Shown here one piece after another: positions 1 to 9,628 of a DNA stretch of 64,000 nt. Position 1 is the stretch's first letter. Each line of letters opens with the position of its first letter. The translations under genes and the position numbers were made by a program. Under the pieces are notes generated by a model. It had not been told where the DNA came from. It ran no database searches and saw only the letters and a program-made list of their open reading frames with translations. Source of the DNA: Tenacibaculum jejuense (lineage in GTDB: Bacteria; Bacteroidota; Bacteroidia; Flavobacteriales; Flavobacteriaceae); assembly GCF_900198195.1 (NCBI RefSeq), contig NZ_LT899436.1:3315001-3379000 (forward strand), read 5' to 3'.

Positions 1-72
1 CTTAATACATTCTTAGTTTCACAACCCATAAATTAAGATTATCACTTTTACTTACATGTAAAACAACAATAA

Positions 73-98
73 AAAAGCAACTAGAAATAGTTGCTTTT
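73..98 (-). terminator. Rho-independent terminator of the TPR/LuxR regulator
   Basis: An 11-bp perfect stem (AAAAGCAACTA / TAGTTGCTTTT) with a GAAA loop lies 4 bp beyond the stop codon of the minus-strand regulator. Read on the minus strand it ends in a T run. The symmetry would also let it stop transcription entering from the left. Confidence 0.8.
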
Positions 99-101
99 CT
101 C

Positions 102-1715
102 TTAAATTGAATTGATAAAATCTTCTAAATTTATACTTCTATCTAAATTCATTTTTTTACGGATTCTGTGTCTAGACGTATGTACAGACTCAACAGATAT
201 ACCTAAAAGCTTGGCCATATCTTTACTTGAAAAATTTAGTTTTATTAAGGCACAAATCTTTTGATCTCCTTGACTTAGATTTGGAAAACGCTCAAAAACC
301 TTATCGTAAAACTCTTTGTTTACATCAACAAATCTCAACTTGAATTCTTCCCAATTTTTATTATTACTTACAGAGATTGTTCTTAAAACATTATTGATTT
401 CACTAACTTTAGACTTGTCTGTTTTTGCAGTTTCAATTTTATTTTTCAGCATTTTTAAGAGTTCGTCTTTTTCTATAATTTGTAAGGCTGATGTTGCTAA
501 TTCTTTATTCTTTAGATCTAGCATTTCGTTCTTCTTCTTAATCTCCAACTCTTTACTCATTTCTAACATTTTCCTTTCAGAAAAATGCTTATACCTTAAA
601 CGTTTGACATATGAAAATCCTATTGCTAATATGAATATAATAGAGATTAACAACACAATTCTTTGTAGGTTTTTAATCTTATCTTCTTGCTCTAACTGCT
701 TTAAATATTGCTCTTGTAGTAGTTGATTTTGTTTCTCTTTCTCTATCAGATATTCGTTTTTAATTTCTATATGGTTTTGATTTCTTTCACTACGGATATC
801 AAACACCTCCTGATCTAATTCTTTCTCTTTCTTTAAATTAACAAATGCTGATTTGTAATTCCCTTTTTCAGCATAAAGCTTTGCTAACTGCCCATATATT
901 AATGCTGTAAAATCAACATGACTATTGTATTTTTTTGATGTTTCTAAAGCGTCTAAATAGCACTTTTCACTCTCTTCAAATTTCGAAATTTCAAAGTATG
1001 CGTCTCCTTTATATTTATTAAACAACACTAAATAAGTCGGTGAATTCTTCTTAAACCAAGGATACAATTCGTCTAATAATTCAATTGCTTTTTTACTATC
1101 TGATTTTATAAACTGACAAGCTTTCTCAAAATCAATAAAAGCTTTCGCTACTAAAGATTCTTTCTTTTTGTAATACATGTAGCAACTATCTAAATAAGCT
1201 TTTGTTAACGCATCATTATTCAATTCTCTGTACGTAGCTACTAAAGAATAATAATATGGAACTAAATTTACTTTAGAAAAGTTATTCTTTTTTGTAATTG
1301 CTTTTTGAATGTTTAACGCTTTCTTTAAATATTCTATGGATTCTTTTTCTCTTTTATGATAAGAGAAGATTCTTCCCAATCTATGATATAAAACTGATTT
1401 TAAACTTTCATTTTTAGATTCATCAAGCATAATAACCGCCTTCCACAAAATCTCATATGATTTGGCATATTTTGCATTATTCTCATAAACTTCACTTTCA
1501 TTCAAAATACTATAAATTGCCTTTATCGTATCTTTTTGCTGTATGTACTTATTATAACTTTTACTGAACAAGTAAATCGCACTATCTGGATGTTCTAAAC
1601 GAATTTTAATTGCCTTTTCGTAAACTTTATCTGGATCGTTATCTTGACCTAGAACTTGATTCATAGAAAAAAGGAAAATGATAAAAAATAGTAGTAACGA
1701 TAATGATTTATGCAT
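102..1715 (-). CDS. TPR-containing membrane-bound LuxR-type transcriptional regulator
   Basis: This 537-aa protein has the common Bacteroidota sensor-regulator layout. A signal peptide ends near Gln-24, and a periplasmic region of about 320 residues is built of helical TPR-like units. One membrane helix lies at about residues 354-371, followed by a cytoplasmic coiled coil (about 375-440). The C-terminal helix-turn-helix (about 477-537) contains GDQKICALIKLNFSSKDMA and GISVESVHTSRHRIRKK, the GerE/LuxR pattern seen in this group. It is divergent from galK, with about 210 bp between them. The position makes it a plausible activator of the galactose/SusCD genes; that role is inferred from context. 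The ligand is unknown. The downstream terminator marks it as a single-gene unit. Confidence 0.85.
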   Translation of the reverse strand: MHKSLSLLLFFIIFLFSMNQVLGQDNDPDKVYEKAIKIRLEHPDSAIYLFSKSYNKYIQQKDTIKAIYSILNESEVYENNAKYAKSYEILWKAVIMLDESKNESLKSVLYHRLGRIFSYHKREKESIEYLKKALNIQKAITKKNNFSKVNLVPYYYSLVATYRELNNDALTKAYLDSCYMYYKKKESLVAKAFIDFEKACQFIKSDSKKAIELLDELYPWFKKNSPTYLVLFNKYKGDAYFEISKFEESEKCYLDALETSKKYNSHVDFTALIYGQLAKLYAEKGNYKSAFVNLKKEKELDQEVFDIRSERNQNHIEIKNEYLIEKEKQNQLLQEQYLKQLEQEDKIKNLQRIVLLISIIFILAIGFSYVKRLRYKHFSERKMLEMSKELEIKKKNEMLDLKNKELATSALQIIEKDELLKMLKNKIETAKTDKSKVSEINNVLRTISVSNNKNWEEFKLRFVDVNKEFYDKVFERFPNLSQGDQKICALIKLNFSSKDMAKLLGISVESVHTSRHRIRKKMNLDRSINLEDFINSI

Positions 1716-1829
1716 GACTATTGTATTCTTTGAAAAGTTAATTTGCTAAACAATATTAATAATAAAACTGGATCAAAAAAACTACTAAAAAGGCGTTGTT
1801 CATTATTTTACAATGGATTAATAGAGGTT

Positions 1830-1878
1830 TGTCAAGTTTTTGTCAAGTTATTTTTTTACTACTACAACCTCCTTGACA
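1830..1878 (+). promoter_or_regulatory. TGTCAAG direct-repeat site upstream of galK
   Basis: TGTCAAG occurs at 1830-1836 and again at 1841-1847, exactly 11 bp apart (one helical turn). An inverted copy, CTTGACA, is at 1872-1878. The same 11-bp-spaced pair occurs upstream of susC (6440-6457). The site ends 77 bp before the galK ATG, in the divergent gap with the TPR/LuxR regulator. A direct-repeat activator site is the inferred function; the binding protein is unknown. Confidence 0.6.
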
Positions 1879-1889
1879 TATATTTACTT

Positions 1890-1905
1890 AACACATTTCT
1901 GTGTT
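1890..1905. promoter_or_regulatory. AACACA-N4-TGTGTT dyad, possible operator
   Basis: This perfect 6-bp dyad around a TTTC centre lies 19 bp upstream of the galK start codon. The position fits a repressor operator, and the operon encodes its own LacI-family repressor. The centre is not the CG step usual for LacI-family sites, so the assignment is weak. Confidence 0.35.
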
Positions 1906-1924
1906 TTAAAACTTTTCTTTTATT

Positions 1925-3049
1925 ATGAATAAAAACGATTCTTATGATCTCGTGATAAAATCTCCAGGAAGAATTAACTTAATTGGAGAACATGTAGATT
2001 ATAATGGTGGACATGCATTGCCTGCGGCAATTGATAAAGTAATCACTCTTAAATTTAAAAAAAACAACAGTAATGATGTTACTGTGTATTCTAAAAATAT
2101 TGACAGCCAATTTACAATTGATTTGGCAAATCTTAATCGTAGTAATATAGAATGGCATAACTATATTATTGGTGTTATTTATTATATAAATGTTCTAAAA
2201 CCAAAATCTGTACAAGGTTTCAATTGTTATATCGACAGCAATTTACCTTTAGGCTCTGGTGTTAGTTCTTCTGCCGCTTTAGAATGTGGTATTGCTAAAG
2301 GAATAAATGAACTTTTTAATATCGGTTTAACTGATACAGAAATCATTAATTTATCTAAAGATGCCGAGCACACAATGGTTGGTACCAAATGTGGTATTAT
2401 GGATCAGTTTACTGTTGTTAAAGGTAAAAAAGATCATTTATTATTACTGAATTGCAAAACAAGTGAACACGAAACTATAAAAGTAGACTTCGGTGATTAC
2501 AAATTAGTTTTACTAAACACCAATGTATCTCATAATTTAGCTACTAGTGAATATAATGTTAGAAGAAGTGAATGTGAAATTGCCATGAAAACTATTGGTG
2601 CAAAATATAATGATCTTGATTATTTGTGTGATGTTAAACCAGAAGTAGTTAAAGAGTTTAAAAACTTACTTCCTGAAAAAATATACAACAGAGCGCTTTA
2701 CATTTCTAAAGAGAATCAACGAACACTTAAAGCCGTAGAAGCTATTAATAGAAAAGACCTTAATACTTTAGGAGAACTTTTATACAAGTCTCACGAAGGT
2801 TTAAGTACTTTGTATGAAGTAAGCTGTGAAGAATTAGATTTTTTAGTAAAATACACTAAAAAGTTTGATCAAATTTTAGGTGCTAGAATGATGGGCGGTG
2901 GTTTCGGTGGATGCACAATAAATCTTATTCATAAAGATTTTGTTGAAGATCTTATTGAGGAAATTTCAAACGCATATAGAAATCAATTTTCTATTGACTT
3001 AACTCCAATTGCTATTCACATTGGTGATGGTGTAAAAAAACAATCATGA
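1925..3049 (+). CDS. galK: Galactokinase
   Basis: This enzyme phosphorylates alpha-D-galactose with ATP to galactose 1-phosphate, the first committed Leloir step, in the cytoplasm. At 374 aa it matches the family. The galactokinase signature SPGRINLIGEHVDYNGG is at residues 13-29. The GHMP ATP loop LPLGSGVSSSAALE is at 107-120. CGIMDQF at about 156-162 carries the catalytic Asp. The C-terminal GHMP motif GARMMGGGFGGC is near residue 320. The stop overlaps the galT start (ATGA), so the two are translationally coupled. It heads the galK-galT-lacI-galM operon, downstream of the TGTCAAG repeats. Confidence 0.97.
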   Translation: MNKNDSYDLVIKSPGRINLIGEHVDYNGGHALPAAIDKVITLKFKKNNSNDVTVYSKNIDSQFTIDLANLNRSNIEWHNYIIGVIYYINVLKPKSVQGFNCYIDSNLPLGSGVSSSAALECGIAKGINELFNIGLTDTEIINLSKDAEHTMVGTKCGIMDQFTVVKGKKDHLLLLNCKTSEHETIKVDFGDYKLVLLNTNVSHNLATSEYNVRRSECEIAMKTIGAKYNDLDYLCDVKPEVVKEFKNLLPEKIYNRALYISKENQRTLKAVEAINRKDLNTLGELLYKSHEGLSTLYEVSCEELDFLVKYTKKFDQILGARMMGGGFGGCTINLIHKDFVEDLIEEISNAYRNQFSIDLTPIAIHIGDGVKKQS

Positions 3050-4074
3050 AGATATACGAACAATCACACAGAAGATATAATATTTTAACCGACGAATGGG
3101 TTTTAGTTTCTCCACACAGAACTAAAAGACCATGGCAAGGAAAAAAAGATACTCCAACAAGTTTACCTAAAATCGATTACGATCCAGACTGTTATTTATG
3201 TCCTGGTAATACTAGAGCTAATGGAGAGATAAATCCGAACTACGATTCTACCTTTGTTTTCACAAACGATTTTGCAGCATTACAACAAGGTGTTGCAGAG
3301 GAAGTTTATGAAGATGATATGTTAAAGGCTAAAACAGAATCTGGGATTTGTAAAGTTGTTTGTTTTTCTCCTAACCATTCTTTGACACTTCCTTTAATGG
3401 AAGTTGAAGATATCACCAAAGTCGTACAATTATGGAAAGAAGAATATACTGAATTAGGTAGTTTAGAAAAAATCAACCATGTTCAAATATTTGAAAACAA
3501 AGGCGCTATTATGGGATGTAGTAATCCACATCCTCATGGTCAAATTTGGGCACAAAATTCAATTCCTGAAATCGTTCTTAAAAAACAAGATCAACAGTTA
3601 AAATATTACAACAAAACAGGAAGGAGCTTACTTGAAAGTTATATTCAAAAAGAGTTACAATTAGACGAACGAATTATTGCAAAAAACGAACATTTTGTTG
3701 CATTAGTTCCGTTTTGGGCAGTGTGGCCATATGAAGTTATGATTGCTCCAGTACAACATTACAGTAGCATTAAAGAACTCAATACAGAAGAAGAAATTTC
3801 TTTCGCTAAAATCATTAAAGAAGTAACCATTCGATACGATAATTTATTTGAAACTTCTTTTCCTTATTCATCTGGAATTCATCAAAGTCCTACAGATAAG
3901 GCGCATCCCGAATGGCATTTCCATATGTCTTTTTATCCGCCGTTATTAAGATCTGCTGAAGTTAAAAAGTTTATGGTTGGTTATGAGATGTTTGCTAATC
4001 CGCAACGAGATATTACTGCCGAACAAGCAGCTAATACATTAAAAGGATTAAGTGATAAACATTATAGTTTATAG
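3046..4074 (+). CDS. galT: Galactose-1-phosphate uridylyltransferase
   Basis: This enzyme exchanges UMP between UDP-glucose and galactose 1-phosphate to give UDP-galactose and glucose 1-phosphate. The 342-aa protein has the active-site motif HPHGQ at residues 162-166, where the second His (H164) is the uridylylated nucleophile in characterised GalT. CYLCPGN at 49-55 supplies the first zinc-binding cysteines. The C-terminal HPEWHFHMSFYPP is also typical of class I GalT. It overlaps galK by 4 bp and is followed after 5 bp by the LacI-family gene. Confidence 0.97.
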   Translation: MKIYEQSHRRYNILTDEWVLVSPHRTKRPWQGKKDTPTSLPKIDYDPDCYLCPGNTRANGEINPNYDSTFVFTNDFAALQQGVAEEVYEDDMLKAKTESGICKVVCFSPNHSLTLPLMEVEDITKVVQLWKEEYTELGSLEKINHVQIFENKGAIMGCSNPHPHGQIWAQNSIPEIVLKKQDQQLKYYNKTGRSLLESYIQKELQLDERIIAKNEHFVALVPFWAVWPYEVMIAPVQHYSSIKELNTEEEISFAKIIKEVTIRYDNLFETSFPYSSGIHQSPTDKAHPEWHFHMSFYPPLLRSAEVKKFMVGYEMFANPQRDITAEQAANTLKGLSDKHYSL

Positions 4075-4079
4075 AGCAA

Positions 4080-5096
4080 ATGAGTAATCAAGTTACACTT
4101 AAAGACATTGCCAAAATTTTAAATGTTTCTGCTTCAACTGTATCCAAAGCTCTGAATGATAGTCATGAAATAAGTCAACAAACCAAAGACAATGTAGCCA
4201 GAATAGCCAAATCTTTAAACTATATTCCTAATGATATAGCTAGAAGTTTAAAATCCAACGCTACAAAACGTATAGGTGTTATTTTACCTAATATTGAAAG
4301 TGATTTCTTTGCTAAAATTATAAGAGCTATAGAAGAGGAAGCAACGAAAAGGAATTATAAAATTCTTATTATCTTATCAAATGATATTCTTAAAAAAGAA
4401 ATAGAAGGTGTATCTATTTTATTAAATGGTAGTGTTGATGGTGTAATTATTTCCTTGGCTCAAGAAACAGAAGATTTACAAGAGTTTTCTCACTTACAAA
4501 ATTTCAATCAAAGAAAACTACCGGTAGTAATGTTCGACAGAGTTTGTCATGAAATTGATTGTGATAAAATTACTATTGATGATTTTGAGGCTACTTATGA
4601 AACTACAAAGTACTTACACCACAAAGGTTGTAAAAACATCGCTTTCTTGTCTACAATTTATCAGACTAGTGTAGGAAAATTAAGAAAAAAAGGATATTTA
4701 AAAGCTAATGAAGATCTTGAAATTGATAAAAATTTAGTTATTGAAATTCCAAACTACAAAAAATTCAATTCTATTTTAAAGTCTCATTTAAAAAAACACA
4801 GTATCGATGCAATTATTACTTCTGATCAGTTATCAGCCATTTGTGCTTTAAAAGTGATACAAGAAAACGGTTTCAAAATCCCAAAAGATATTTCAGTTAT
4901 TGGTTTTACTGATGGACTTGTTCCTCAATATACAATTCCTTCATTATCTATTATTGATCAAAACGAAGAAAAAATGGGAAAGTTAGCTTTGAAAACTTTA
5001 ATCAATAGGATAGAAAATATAACCGAAGAAGAATCTATTGATTTTTCTCATGAAATTCTAAAAACCAATTTAATTCAAAGGAAATCATCCTTATAA
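4080..5096 (+). CDS. LacI-family transcriptional regulator of the galactose operon
   Basis: This 338-aa protein has a LacI-type N-terminal helix-turn-helix (VTLKDIAKILNVSASTVSKA, residues 5-24) and hinge helix. The periplasmic-binding-protein-like ligand domain that follows begins with KRIGVILPNIESDFFAKI. The C-terminus carries the usual DISVIGFTDG stretch. It sits inside the galactose operon, 5 bp after galT and 1 bp before galM. Galactose or a derivative is therefore the likely inducer and the operon the likely target; both are inferred from context. Confidence 0.92.
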   Translation: MSNQVTLKDIAKILNVSASTVSKALNDSHEISQQTKDNVARIAKSLNYIPNDIARSLKSNATKRIGVILPNIESDFFAKIIRAIEEEATKRNYKILIILSNDILKKEIEGVSILLNGSVDGVIISLAQETEDLQEFSHLQNFNQRKLPVVMFDRVCHEIDCDKITIDDFEATYETTKYLHHKGCKNIAFLSTIYQTSVGKLRKKGYLKANEDLEIDKNLVIEIPNYKKFNSILKSHLKKHSIDAIITSDQLSAICALKVIQENGFKIPKDISVIGFTDGLVPQYTIPSLSIIDQNEEKMGKLALKTLINRIENITEEESIDFSHEILKTNLIQRKSSL

Positions 5097-5097
5097 A

Positions 5098-6108
5098 ATG
5101 AACATTCAGAAAACAGCAACAATTATACAATCTTCTATTAAACTCACTAATAAAAATGGAATGGAATTAGTTATTAATCCATTCGGAGCAACTATAATCA
5201 GTTTAAAGGTACCTAATAAAAATAATCAGCTTACTGAAACTATTCTGAACTTACATACTGAAGAAGAATATTATAATGAAACTTATTTAAAAGAAAGAAT
5301 ATATTTAGGAAGTACTGTTGGCAGATATGCTGGACGAATTTCAAATAAATCTTTCAGAATTGATGACGAAGTTTATGAGTTATATCACGACAATAATTAT
5401 ATTCATTTACATGGTGGAAAAAATGGTTTTGACAGAAAAATGTGGAATGTAAAAGAAATTCTAGAAAATGAGGAACGCTCTGAACTTACATTAAGTTATG
5501 AAAGCAAACATTTAGAAGAAGGTTACCCAGGGAACTTAAACTGTAGTGCAACTTTTATTTTAACAAATGAAAATACGGTACACATCATATATTCAGCAAT
5601 AACAGATAGAAAAACTCATGTAAATCTTACGAATCATAATTATTATAATTTGAATGGAAATGATTCAATATTAGAACATAAATTACAATTAAACTGCGAT
5701 CAGTATTTAGAAGTTGATAAAAATTTAATTCCTTCAGGAAAATTACTGGACGTGAATAAAACTAAATACGATTACAGAAAACTAAAAACAATTGGAGAAA
5801 ATAATTTTGAAGGATTGGACGATACTTTTATTTTCAATCAGAATGAAAACAAAATCATATTAAGTTCTGCTACATCAGGAATTCAAATGAAAATTTCTAC
5901 AAATCAACCAGCAGTAGTAATATATACTCCTTTAAATTTCGATCATTTAAACCTCAGAAATGGTTCTAACTTTTCAAATTATCCAGGTATTTGCTTTGAA
6001 ACTCAAAAATATCCTGATACACCAAACAACGCTCATTTTCCATCTACACTTTTAGAACCAGGAAAAGAATACAAGAACGAAACTACTCTTTCCTTTTCTT
6101 TGTTATAA
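5098..6108 (+). CDS. galM: Aldose 1-epimerase (galactose mutarotase)
   Basis: This enzyme interconverts beta- and alpha-galactose, providing the alpha anomer for GalK. The 336-aa protein has the epimerase core: GRYAGRISN near residue 75, HLHGGKNGFDRKMWN near 103, catalytic His-180 in NLTNHNYYNLNG, and catalytic Glu-301 in the CFETQKYPDTPN motif. No signal peptide is evident, so it is probably cytoplasmic. It is the last gene of the galK-galT-lacI-galM operon. No strong terminator hairpin follows. Confidence 0.93.
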   Translation: MNIQKTATIIQSSIKLTNKNGMELVINPFGATIISLKVPNKNNQLTETILNLHTEEEYYNETYLKERIYLGSTVGRYAGRISNKSFRIDDEVYELYHDNNYIHLHGGKNGFDRKMWNVKEILENEERSELTLSYESKHLEEGYPGNLNCSATFILTNENTVHIIYSAITDRKTHVNLTNHNYYNLNGNDSILEHKLQLNCDQYLEVDKNLIPSGKLLDVNKTKYDYRKLKTIGENNFEGLDDTFIFNQNENKIILSSATSGIQMKISTNQPAVVIYTPLNFDHLNLRNGSNFSNYPGICFETQKYPDTPNNAHFPSTLLEPGKEYKNETTLSFSLL

Positions 6109-6439
6109 AATCGAATATTTTTCTAAAAAAATATCAAAACTACTTTACCGTTTCAATTAATTTCTTAAAATTTGAAATGGTATTTTTTTATGAATACTAA
6201 AAATAAAGAATTGAAAAATCTTTAATTGATATATTTTTAGAAAAACTAACTGCATTTTATCTAAAAAAACATCAATATAGTGTTATTTAAAAACTAACAA
6301 ATGATAAAAAAAGGCATCGAAAATTCCTTATAATAAAATTTATCGTTAAAAAAATAAAAACTCTACATTATACGCCAATACTGGTGTTTTATTGATATTC
6401 TTTATAAAAAACATAGTGTTTACACAACTAAAACGTTAT
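6109..6439. other. A+T-rich gap between galM and the susC control region
   Basis: No credible ORF is seen in this stretch. A weak dyad (ACGCCA / TGGTGT) lies at about 6372-6388 and AAACA-TAG-TGTTT at 6409-6421. Nothing else stands out before the repeat and promoter elements at 6440-6497. Confidence 0.5.
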
Positions 6440-6457
6440 TGTCAAGTTTTTATCAAG
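6440..6457 (+). promoter_or_regulatory. TGTCAAG/TATCAAG direct-repeat site upstream of susC
   Basis: TGTCAAG (6440-6446) and TATCAAG (6451-6457) are spaced 11 bp apart, the same pattern as upstream of galK. The site ends just before a TTG -33 element at 6465, a class-II-like activator position. Co-regulation of the gal operon and the SusCD operon is inferred. Confidence 0.6.
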
Positions 6458-6464
6458 TGGTAAT

Positions 6465-6497
6465 TTGAGAAATCAATTTATAATTTAACAATATTTG
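6465..6497 (+). promoter_or_regulatory. Candidate promoter of the susCD operon
   Basis: TTG at 6465-6467 and AATATTTG at 6490-6497 are separated by 22 bp, matching the Bacteroidota pattern TTG-N19-23-TAnnTTTG with one mismatch. The susC ATG follows at 6527. Confidence 0.5.
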
Positions 6498-6526
6498 GAT
6501 TCGATAATCAATAAAAAAACAAAAAT

Positions 6527-9500
6527 ATGGACGGATATTTGCGATATTCACATTTCAAAAATCCTTTAATTACTATGATCTTTTTGTTTCTTTTTGGGTA
6601 CATCGGTGCTCAACAAATTAACGTAAAAGGACAAGTTGTGGATGAAGAAAACAACCCTCTACCAGGAACTAGTATAATTATTAAAGGTACAAGTAAAGGT
6701 GTAGAAACAGACTTTGACGGTTTTTATAATATAAACGTTGATGCTAATAATACGCTAATTTTTAGTTTTGTTGGCTTTAAAACTCAAGAAATAAGAGTAA
6801 CTAAATCTGATGCTAATCTAAAGGTAATCTTAAAAACAGACTCCAACATATTAAATGAAGTAGTTGTTGTTGGATATGGAACACAACGTAAAAAAGAAAT
6901 TACAGGTGCTGTAGCAAATGTAAAAGCAGAAAGTATAACAAAACTTGCTGTTCCTGATTTAGGAAGTGCGTTACAAGGTAAAGTAGCTGGGGTTAATATT
7001 CAAGCTGCAAATGGTAGACCAGGACAAGCAGCAAATATTCAAATTAGAGGTTTAGGATCTGTAAATCCAAATGCTTTAGGTCCTTTATATGTTGTTGATG
7101 GTGTTCCTTTTACAGATAATCCTAATATTGCCCCAGAGCAAATAGAATCTGTTGATATTTTAAAAGATGGTGCTTCTGCTTCTGTGTATGGAGTTAGAGC
7201 TTCTAATGGTGTAATTTTAATCACTACAAAAAAAGGTAAAAGTGGAAGAATGAAGGTAGATGTTAACGCATATACAGGTATTCAAAACATAACTTCTGGA
7301 ACACCTTTAATGAATACAACTCAACAATTATTTGCAGAAGACACCAGATTAGATGCTATTGGACAAGAACCTCTTGTTTTCTTTTTTAATCCAAACGCTT
7401 TGGATTTTAATTCTGATTTTGTTGGAGACATCCAAAACAATAATGCATTAATTCAAAGTGCGAGTTTAAACTTAAATGGAGGAACAGATAATTTGAAAAT
7501 AAATCTGAACAGTTCATACTTTGACCAAGAAGGAGTTATTATAAAATCTAGTTTCAGAAGAATTGCAAATAGATTAACTGCTGATTATAGAAAAGGAAAA
7601 TTTAGAGCTTTTGCTTCTGTTGGTATTACACAAGAAGATACAGAAGAAGAACCTTTTGCTTTATACGAATTTGCAGTAGCTCAAAATCCTTGGCAACCAA
7701 GTCTTAGTCAAGTAGAAAATGTAGGACAAAACACTGTTTCTATTCCTGTTCGAAATGCTATTCTATTTAGTAATTTATCTAGAAACTTAACGAATATAGA
7801 TGAAAGGGAAGTAAATGCTACAAACATTGCTGCTAACTTTAGTTACGAAATTGCAAAAGGATTAGACATTAAATTAAATTTAGGTAGAAATACTTGGGAT
7901 TTCAGAAGAAAATGGTTCAGACCACAATATATCGTTAGAGATTTTAGCGGACAAATAAATCCAACTGCATCAAGATCGCAAGCACTTTTAGATCGATTTT
8001 TAATTTTTAATAAGAGAGAAACCTTAGAAGGAATTTTAAATTATAAAACCAACTTTGGTAACCATAATTTAAATTTCACAGGTGTAATTTCTTATGAAGA
8101 ACAAGAAAGTCAAGATATTGCTACTGGTGTAATTTTCGATGAAAACGCAAGTAACGATATTCAAGTTTTAAGTGCTGGTGCAGAAGCAACAAGACCTAGA
8201 GAAGTAATTCAAAGAAATACTTTAGCTGGTAAATTATTAAGAGTTCAATACAATTACGATGATCGTTATTTGTTCTCTGCAAGTTACAGAAGAGACGGTT
8301 CGTCTAGGTTTGCACCAAAAAACAGATTCGGAAACTTCTTTGGTTTCTCTGCTGGTTGGAATATTCATGAAGAAGATTTCTTTAAAGTAGATTTTATCAA
8401 TAGTTTAAAACTTAGAGGAAGTTGGGCTGAAGTAGGAAATCAAAATATTCCAAATTATGCTTTTACTCCTGTTATAGAATCTGGTGTTAATTATCCTTTT
8501 GGACCGAATGAAAGTTTAAATTTTGGTTTCTCTCAAAGACGTTTTGTTGATGAAAATATTCGTTGGGAAACTACTATTTCTAAAAATATTGGTATCGATG
8601 CCACATTCTTCAATAACAAACTTTCATTTACTGCCGATTATTATGAAAACGGAAGAGAAGATATGCTTTTAGAACAAAGACTTCCTCCTTCTTCGGGTAC
8701 TTCTCAACCTGGTGGTGGAGCTGGTATTTTTGATGTACTAGTTATTAATGCTGGAGATATGATTAATGAAGGTTTTGAATTCGCATTATCTTACAGAGAT
8801 GAAACTAAATTTGGTTTGAAATATAATATCTCTTCTACCTTTACAAGAAACCGAAATACTGTTACCAATTTAAACGGTATTCAAAGAGGTTTTGCAAATG
8901 GTAGACCTATTACTTCTCAAGGACCAAATATCGATTTTACAACATTCTTAGCAGTTGGTAGAGAAGCTGGGGCATTTTTCTTAGTTGAAAATGATGGCGT
9001 GATTAAAACTCAAGAACAATTAGATGCATATTTACCTATAGATAGTAGCGCTAAACTGGGAGATTTAATGTTTGTAGATCAAAACGGAGATAACGTAATA
9101 GATGATAATGATCGTGTTTATAAAGGCTCTGGTCAAGCAGATTTTGAAGTTGGTTTAGATTTTAGTTTTGAGTACAAAAACTTCGATTTATACGTACAGA
9201 ACTTCTATTCTCAAGGAGCTGAAATTTATAATGGGGCAAAACTACATGCATACGGACAAGGAAGACATCGTGATTTATTCAATATGTGGTCTCCTCAAAA
9301 TCCAAACTCAGATATTCCAACAGACAGAATTAGTGCTTTTCACAATAACGTAAGAGCTAGATCTGATTTCTTCTTAGAAGATGGAACCTATTGGAGAATA
9401 AGAAATATAACACTTGGTTATACAATACCTGGTTTAGAAGCATCAGGAATAGATAAAGCAAGAATTTATTTATCGTCTGTTAACCCTTTTACATTTACCA

Positions 9501-9616
9501 GATATACAGGTTTTGATCCTGAAGTTGGTGGTGATGGTATTTTTACTAGAGGAGTTGATCGTGGAGATTATCCTGTTTCTCGTCAATTTTCTTTAGGTGT
9601 TCAATTAAGTTTTTAA
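6527..9616 (+). CDS. SusC-family TonB-dependent outer-membrane transporter
   Basis: This is the TonB-dependent barrel of a SusCD nutrient importer. The 1029-aa protein has a signal peptide ending near YIGAQ (about residue 29). A carboxypeptidase-like regulatory domain (about 32-110) follows, with GQVVDEENNPLPG and the SusC hallmark NEVVVVGYGTQRKKEITGAV. Next come the plug (about 120-235) and a large beta-barrel ending in aromatic ...FSLGVQLSF. The substrate is probably galactose or a galactoside, judged only from the neighbouring gal genes. It is followed 12 bp later by susD. An internal Met-17 is an alternative start, but the upstream basic stretch makes a better signal-peptide N-region. Confidence 0.93.
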   Translation: MDGYLRYSHFKNPLITMIFLFLFGYIGAQQINVKGQVVDEENNPLPGTSIIIKGTSKGVETDFDGFYNINVDANNTLIFSFVGFKTQEIRVTKSDANLKVILKTDSNILNEVVVVGYGTQRKKEITGAVANVKAESITKLAVPDLGSALQGKVAGVNIQAANGRPGQAANIQIRGLGSVNPNALGPLYVVDGVPFTDNPNIAPEQIESVDILKDGASASVYGVRASNGVILITTKKGKSGRMKVDVNAYTGIQNITSGTPLMNTTQQLFAEDTRLDAIGQEPLVFFFNPNALDFNSDFVGDIQNNNALIQSASLNLNGGTDNLKINLNSSYFDQEGVIIKSSFRRIANRLTADYRKGKFRAFASVGITQEDTEEEPFALYEFAVAQNPWQPSLSQVENVGQNTVSIPVRNAILFSNLSRNLTNIDEREVNATNIAANFSYEIAKGLDIKLNLGRNTWDFRRKWFRPQYIVRDFSGQINPTASRSQALLDRFLIFNKRETLEGILNYKTNFGNHNLNFTGVISYEEQESQDIATGVIFDENASNDIQVLSAGAEATRPREVIQRNTLAGKLLRVQYNYDDRYLFSASYRRDGSSRFAPKNRFGNFFGFSAGWNIHEEDFFKVDFINSLKLRGSWAEVGNQNIPNYAFTPVIESGVNYPFGPNESLNFGFSQRRFVDENIRWETTISKNIGIDATFFNNKLSFTADYYENGREDMLLEQRLPPSSGTSQPGGGAGIFDVLVINAGDMINEGFEFALSYRDETKFGLKYNISSTFTRNRNTVTNLNGIQRGFANGRPITSQGPNIDFTTFLAVGREAGAFFLVENDGVIKTQEQLDAYLPIDSSAKLGDLMFVDQNGDNVIDDNDRVYKGSGQADFEVGLDFSFEYKNFDLYVQNFYSQGAEIYNGAKLHAYGQGRHRDLFNMWSPQNPNSDIPTDRISAFHNNVRARSDFFLEDGTYWRIRNITLGYTIPGLEASGIDKARIYLSSVNPFTFTRYTGFDPEVGGDGIFTRGVDRGDYPVSRQFSLGVQLSF

Positions 9617-9628
9617 AAAATATTTATC

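Noticed and set aside
1743..1928. 61-codon plus-strand ORF upstream of galK
   Set aside because: It covers the regulatory repeats and dyad of the galK promoter region, has low-complexity hydrophobic content and ends just after the galK start. It reads as chance.
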